DNA of 64,000 nucleotides from Umbelopsis isabellina. Its lineage: Eukaryota > Mucoromycota > Umbelopsidomycetes > Umbelopsidales > Umbelopsidaceae. The notes beneath the pieces were generated by a model. That model saw only the letters and a list, made by a program, of their open reading frames with translations, was not told where the DNA came from and searched no databases. Positions 58,705 to 64,000 of the stretch are shown in pieces; positions within the stretch are counted from its first letter, which is position 1; every line of letters begins with the position of its first letter. The stretch is taken from contig JAEPQZ010000005.1 in the NCBI GenBank assembly GCA_016758905.1, positions 186,001-250,000 on the forward strand, written 5' to 3'. A program made the translations under genes and the position numbers.

Positions 58705-60867
58705 TTTTCTTGAAATTTAATATTATAAATCTTACTTATTTTTCTTTCGAGTTTTTTATGTATACTTACTTGCTATAACTGTTCTTACTAAAGAATCACC
58801 TCAGTATGTATCACATTATAGATTTTAATCCGTTATTTTTAAAAGCTTTGACGTTGGTAAAATATAAATTAGCAATACCATTTTATGAGAAAAAATGTTG
58901 GAAAGCAAGTGACGTTGCAACAATCGCACACTGTCGTATAAGCCCTAGAAGACACTGAAACCATGACAAATATTTTTTTAAGATGGATCGTACTGGTTCT
59001 ATATAGATTAACCATATCTGCATATATGTCGATCCTGGTGGAAGGAAGGTTCATCGTATCTAGAGTTATAATAAGTTAGTACGATCGGTCTTTATTAACA
59101 GTTTAGCAAACACTCTTTGATCCAAAAATTGAAAGTATTATCAAGCGTTGATCAAATTTTTCTGTGATGTTTTCCTGGTTAATTAAATGAAAAAGCATCT
59201 AAAGGCACAAATTTTCGAGCTTACAATTGAAGAACGATTCCAGGAAATAAATATCACTTCAAATCTCAGAAGGAAATGCACATCTGCTTATCCTATCCTG
59301 ATCAATATTTATGTAAAATGACTTAAAAATTCAAATTAATGCTTATCAAACGAGAAATTCAGTCATAACAGCCTAAAATTGTCAAGCGAATCAATGTGCA
59401 CAGTCAAATATTTGACAAAGAGATGATCACAACAATGACAATGCTAAAAAACATGTGGATAAGAGTAGAACTAAGAACATCACTTTTATCATCTGTAGAC
59501 GAAGTAAACCGCTCTTATGGCTCGTAGAAAGTATATTAATTTAAAAAACATGAGACATGGCTATATTGCATAGATAGCTGTTTGGTTTGGAACACTTGAT
59601 ATATGTATTTTTCTTCCTATTTTAGATTTTGCTTTCCCTTACTTCAAGTGAAATCAGACTATCATCAGAGATGAATATTTATAATGCATGGAACACAATA
59701 CTGAGAACGGTAGTACCTTGAGAAGATTAACTCCATCAAGAAATGCTATTTTCTTTTGATTGAATACTTTGATCACAACTATACATCAAAAAATTGCATC
59801 AGAAATATCCGCCTTGTCTGAAATCAGATTCTTTTTTTGCCTCTTTCTAAAGCATAATGTCAGGGCCGTTACGCACTTATAATAACAGCCGAGGGAGACG
59901 GAGATTGCCTAAGTAACTTTAAGTAATATAAACCAGAGACTTGGTCAATGAATTATGCCTTCGGCTTCGCTAATACCATAAAAATTATATGGAGTAAGCA
60001 AATTAAATTGCCCAAAAGGAATTTGAGCTAACTAGCACCGCAAACTTCTTTGCCGAGGAGAATGCTTACACCATCAAATCATGATCAACAAAATTTCCCC
60101 ACAGTTTTAATATCAAAATTTATTTATTCATAATAATAATATATTCCTTACTCAAAGTCTTAACTGAGTATATATGTGGAGAATTAAAGAGTAACATTTT
60201 AGGATACTAGTTGCAAACAGCCATATGCATGTTGACATCTAGCCTGTAATGTTTACCAGCTTAATAGTAAGGTACAATATCACAATGAGAAGCAATGTTG
60301 ATGATCAAGTTCACTGAGCGGATACATGGAATGCCCTGTATTGAATTACATAAGTTTCCGAGGTGTAAAGTTCCGTTCATCTATGACCGGAGCCTTCAGT
60401 ACGACTAATTAAATTTACTACCAAAGTTGGTCCGGCCAAGCTAGCCACTAAGGTCAGAAAGTTTGATTGAGGGTGGCACAACGATACTTGTGTGGCACAA
60501 AGAAAAGATCGATATACCCGTAAATAAGAAATCGTCAAATTCCGAGTAAATGGTTGACTAGGAGAGCCGCGGCAATGATATCTGCTTAAGCAAGCTGTGA
60601 ACAACCACCACATATCATTAAGTTAAGCACTCGAAGTTGCTGTGTGCATACATTTAGCAGTAAAGCACAGTTGCATTATTAGTAACAGCATTAGCATAGT
60701 CTGTATTGCGTCAACTTCGAGGCTCAGAGAAATTAAGGTTCAATACTTAGATAATGTTACCGCGTATCCAAAAATAATGAAGCTGCATATGAACACCAGC
60801 CTAGTGTATTTTATATAAAAGAAGCGTTGATTTTTTCTATTTGTATACCTTCACTAACATCTGGGCT
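58705..60867. other. Long gene-free AT-rich intergenic region
   Basis: About 2.2 kb with stops in every frame and only short ORFs. No repeat, RNA gene or mobile element could be supported. The promoter of the glutaminase lies at the right end. Confidence 0.55.
60812..60819 (+). promoter_or_regulatory. TATA box of the glutaminase gene
   Basis: TATATAAA, 56 bp upstream of the ATG at 60868, a classical core-promoter position. Confidence 0.6.
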
Positions 60868-63153
60868 ATGGTAGAACTGAAGAAATCTGTCATCTTAAGC
60901 AGTTTGATCGTCAGCTGCACAGCTGCTACGCAGTATGCAAGCAATGTTAGAGCTCCTTCATATCCGCTTGCTGTCCGTCAGCCATATGTTTCTACATGGT
61001 TACCCCACGATTCTTTGTCTGGCAATTGGCCCACTTTTTGGTATGTAGCTTCCTGACTAAACTTTTGATTAGCAACACCACCAATTCTAATCCATTACAA
61101 TTTCAGGTCTGGAACCGTCAAGGGCTGGGAAGGCTTAATTAGAGTTGATGGAAAAACCTACGAATGGATGGGAGCCGCAAGCACTGGATCCGAAGTTAAC
61201 ATAACCAATGTTGCCAAACAAAACGCTATTACCACTACTCCTACTCAAACTGTCTTCTCTTTGACTGCTGGTCCAGTGAATGTGAATGTTACCTTCCTCT
61301 CTCCTGTAGAGTACAAGGACATCAAGAGACAATCAATTCCTCTTTCATACATGTTTGTTACTGCCGAGCCTAGTGATGGAAAATCTCACAGCGTACAGAT
61401 CTATTCTGATATCACTGCTGAATGGGCTACCAGCGACACTAGTCAACAAGTTGTTTGGAATGTTACATCTTCTAATGGTATTAGAACATGGTCCACTTCA
61501 TTGAAAGATCAATATCCTTTTGGGGAAGTCAGTGATTATCCTACGTGGGGTCAGGCTACCTATACCACTTCTAATAACGCCACCTACGCTTCCGGTGCTG
61601 ATGTTGATGTTCGTTCTGCTTTTGTGAAAAATGGAAAACTTAACAACACCAATGATAGCAACTTCCGATGCGCCTCGTGCAGCTGGCCAACTTTTGGCTT
61701 TGCTCATGATCTCGGTAACATCAAGGCCGCTTCCGACCCTATACAGTTTGTGGTTGGCCATCTCCGTGAACAAAATGTTCAAATCTTGAATCAGTCAACA
61801 AATGCTTTGTGGACAGAATATTGGAGCGACGCTAATTCCATGATCGAGTTCTTCTACAAAGACGTATCCACTGCTCAGTCCAACGCTAACAAGTTGGATG
61901 CCAAGATCCTTAAAGAAGCATACAAGGCTGAAGGGCAACCATACGCTGATATACTTTCTCTTTCTTTGAGACAAGCTTTTGCGGGCACTGAATTTGCTGG
62001 TAACTCTACAAGCCCTACTCTTTACATGAAAGAGATCTCGAGCGATGGAAATATGCAAACTGTTGATATGCTCTTCCCATCTTCTCCTGTGTTCTATTAT
62101 CTAAATGCTGATTATTTGAAGTATCTTATGGATCCTCTTTTCTACCAAATGGAAAATGGATATTGGAGCAAACCATTCTCCATCCACGACATTGGGTCTC
62201 ATTACCCTAATGCTTCTGGCCACGCGGATGGTAATGAAGAAGACATGGTAAGCAAGCAATCATCGCAATTGTTTCCAAGACTGCATACTGACTGTATTTT
62301 AGCCTATCGAAGAATCTGCTGATATGATTTTCATGGTGGCCAACTATATTTTCAATCCCGCCACGGCTGCTGCTGATGCTAAGGCTTATGCACAAAAGCA
62401 TTATAAGATTTTGAGCAGCTGGGCCGAGTACCTCTACAACAACTGCTTATATCCCACTAATCAGCTCACTACCGATGACTTTATTGGACAAACCCAATTG
62501 AATTCTGGTTTGGCATTGAAAGGTATTCTCAGTATGAAGGCGTTCTCTGAAATTGCACATTTGGTTGGAAATAACAATGAGACCAAGTTCTATACCAATG
62601 CTTCCGCATCATATATTAAGACCTGGATCACTGAGTCTCAGAGTGCCGACAAGTCTCATCTCAAGTTGGAATACAACGTTACTGACGGATATGAGCTCAA
62701 ATATAACGCTTTCCAGGATAAGTTGTTGAAATTGAATCTGGTTCCCAGTGACATTTACACCGAAGAAGCAAACTACTATTTGTCTAAAATGGATACCTAT
62801 GGTATGCCATTTGTTTCTACACATAACTACACCAAGACAGGTATGTAATAGTGTTCATAATGATTGATGCTGGTGCGTAAATGCTATCAATCAATGTTTG
62901 GCTAATTTTATTGTTTTCCTCTTTTGTTATAGATTGGGAAACCTGGACTGCTGCTGCATTCGGTGATGCCAACCCAACTTTGAGAACAAAGATAGTGAAA
63001 GGTCTTTCCAATTATCTCGCTGATACGCCTACCAGAGTGCCTTTCTCCGATTGGTACAACACCACATCAGCTGCTGGCGAGGGTTTCCTGGCACGTCCTG
63101 CTGTTGGCGGTCACTTTGCTATCCTTGCTCTCAATACGCCTGCCAAGCACTAA
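60868..63153 (+). CDS. Secreted GtaA-type glutaminase
   Basis: Extracellular glutaminase of the GtaA/DUF4965-DUF5127 family, hydrolysing glutamine to glutamate and ammonia, known from Aspergillus. Exons 60868-61040, 61107-62247, 62303-62840 and 62933-63153 give 690 residues. Residues 1 to about 20 form a signal peptide (SSLIVSCTAA). The N-terminal part matches the family opening YPLAVRQPYVSTWLP and GNWPTFWSGTVKGWEGLIRVDG. The C-terminal all-alpha domain includes PIEESADMIFMV, and ends with DWETWTAAAFGD, FSDWYNTTS and ARPAVGGHFAILAL. Many NxS/T glycosylation sites are visible. Glutaminase activity is inferred from family membership; I did not identify the active-site residues by eye. Confidence 0.92.
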
Positions 63154-63353
63154 AAAAGTATAATAAAATAGAAAGAGTTGTTCATTCCTATAAATCTTTT
63201 TTTTGTTGGCTAAATAACTTCCTGATAATTCAACACCTAAATGCGACAAACAATTTTTATTAAATCTCTTATTTCAGTCGTTGGATTCACTCTGTCTCCC
63301 TCCACAAATTTAGTGTGTTCGAATGTATTTGGTGTCAAAAATTTCTTGTACAT
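63154..63353. other. Short intergenic region
   Basis: 200 bp between the glutaminase stop and the aldo-keto reductase start, with a T-rich run and an AATAAAAT-like poly(A) signal near 63161. Both genes are on the plus strand. Confidence 0.5.
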
Positions 63354-64000
63354 ATGAAACTTTCTATGCGAAGCTTCCAGCTATCCAATGGAGTACTGAT
63401 CCCGGCTGTTGGATTAGGGACTTTTCGTATACGAGGAGACGAAGTAGAAAGAGTGGTTAAATACGCAGTTGAGAAATGCAATTACCAACTCATTGACACC
63501 GCCGGAATCTACCGTAATGAAGCTGCCATTGGAAATGCGGTGAAGGAATTGGGATGCAGAGCAGATATATTCTTGACGAGTAAACTGTCACCACACCATC
63601 AAGGTTATGAAGAGGCGAAAACGGCATTTGCAAAAAGTATATCTGATTTACAAGTCTCATACCTTGATCTTTACCTCATACATTGGCCTGGTAAATCAGG
63701 TCAGAAAGTAGAAAATCCCGACAACGAGAGTGCAAGGGCTGGATCATGGAAAGCATTAGAGGAGCTATACAACGTTGGAAAAATTCGTGCGATTGGAGTC
63801 AGTAATTATACTGTCCGACATCTGGAGCAACTAGAGAAGACTGCCACACTCCTTCCACATGTTGTACAAAATGAATATCATCCATTACTCGCCAATGATC
63901 CGGTTCCTGAATGGTGCCGAAGCCGTGGCATTATATTCCAGTCTTATTCAACATTGGGAGAGGGTCATTTAGTCAAAGAACAGGAAAAATATCCCATCTT
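63354..64000 (+). CDS. Aldo-keto reductase (5' part, cut by window end)
   Basis: NADPH-dependent carbonyl reductase. The frame runs open from ATG 63354 to the window end (215 codons), without an intron so far. The AKR tetrad is visible in order: Asp in LIDTAGIYRNE with the catalytic Tyr, Lys in LTSKLS, and His in YLIHWPGK. Further family marks are GTFRIRGDEV, GKIRAIGVSNYTVRHLEQL and QNEYHPL. The C-terminal barrel and cofactor loop lie beyond the window. The substrate is unknown; it is a 2,5-diketogluconate-reductase-like small AKR by overall look. Confidence 0.93.
   Translation, partial: MKLSMRSFQLSNGVLIPAVGLGTFRIRGDEVERVVKYAVEKCNYQLIDTAGIYRNEAAIGNAVKELGCRADIFLTSKLSPHHQGYEEAKTAFAKSISDLQVSYLDLYLIHWPGKSGQKVENPDNESARAGSWKALEELYNVGKIRAIGVSNYTVRHLEQLEKTATLLPHVVQNEYHPLLANDPVPEWCRSRGIIFQSYSTLGEGHLVKEQEKYPI

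Noticed and set aside
60601-60660. Possible 5S rRNA fragment (AAGTTAAGC phrase near 60620)
   Set aside because: Only a short phrase matches; the rest of the 5S sequence and the internal promoter boxes are absent.

Overview
The window is nuclear DNA from a filamentous fungus, most likely an early-diverging Mucoromycota (Mucorales-like) species. Nearly every gene is split by short introns of about 50-100 nt with GTAAG/GTATG donors and TAG/CAG acceptors. The mix includes fungal genes (white-collar photoreceptor, PacC/Rim101, KTR-type mannosyltransferase, DASH subunit Duo1, Fus3/Kss1-class MAP kinase) and animal-like genes often lost from yeasts (CLASRP, kanadaptin, TMEM135, LTA4H). The lineage is inferred from gene content and architecture, not from a phylogenetic test. 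I saw no retroelement or DNA-transposon coding sequence. All coding models below were joined by hand, and exon phases add up except at one CLASRP junction.

Layout. 1-3.8 kb (-): 5' part of a group X-like hybrid histidine kinase whose N-terminal kinase domain looks catalytically dead; it runs off the left edge. 4.8-5.3 kb (-): small secreted beta-trefoil protein. 6.5-8.8 kb (+): LTA4H-type M1 aminopeptidase. 9.2-11.4 kb (-): GT15 mannosyltransferase. 12.8-13.5 kb (-): unknown secreted helical protein, followed by about 2.4 kb without a convincing gene. 16-20.5 kb: kanadaptin (-) and a large F-box protein (+) sharing a 129-bp promoter. 21-24 kb: ING/PHD protein (+) and MAP kinase (-). 24.9-29 kb: epoxide hydrolase and white-collar-1 (both +). 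29.4-33 kb: Bos1 SNARE (-) and CLASRP (+), divergent. 33.4-39.7 kb: RasGEF (+), Coa4 (-), cytochrome P450 (-). 40.8-43.7 kb: DinB-like protein, a decayed tandem copy of its last exon, and a mitochondrial branched-chain aminotransferase. 43.9-47.9 kb: Duo1 (-), Caf16 (+), TMEM135-like (+). 48.6-54.4 kb: PacC/Rim101 (+), FAT1-type acyl-CoA synthetase (+), SmD3 (-).

54.4-60.9 kb is gene-poor and AT-rich. It holds tRNA-Val(AAC), an intronless 583-residue secreted coiled-coil protein built from twelve 32-residue repeats, and tRNA-Glu(CTC). The window closes with a secreted GtaA-like glutaminase and the start of an aldo-keto reductase.

This is mostly ordinary housekeeping and signalling sequence (light sensing, pH response, MAPK/Ras signalling, secretion, splicing). 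The best candidate for undescribed biology is the repeat protein at 56.3-58.0 kb. Next are the pseudokinase-like histidine kinase, the unknown secreted protein at 12.8-13.5 kb, and the last-exon duplication that overlaps the aminotransferase promoter.
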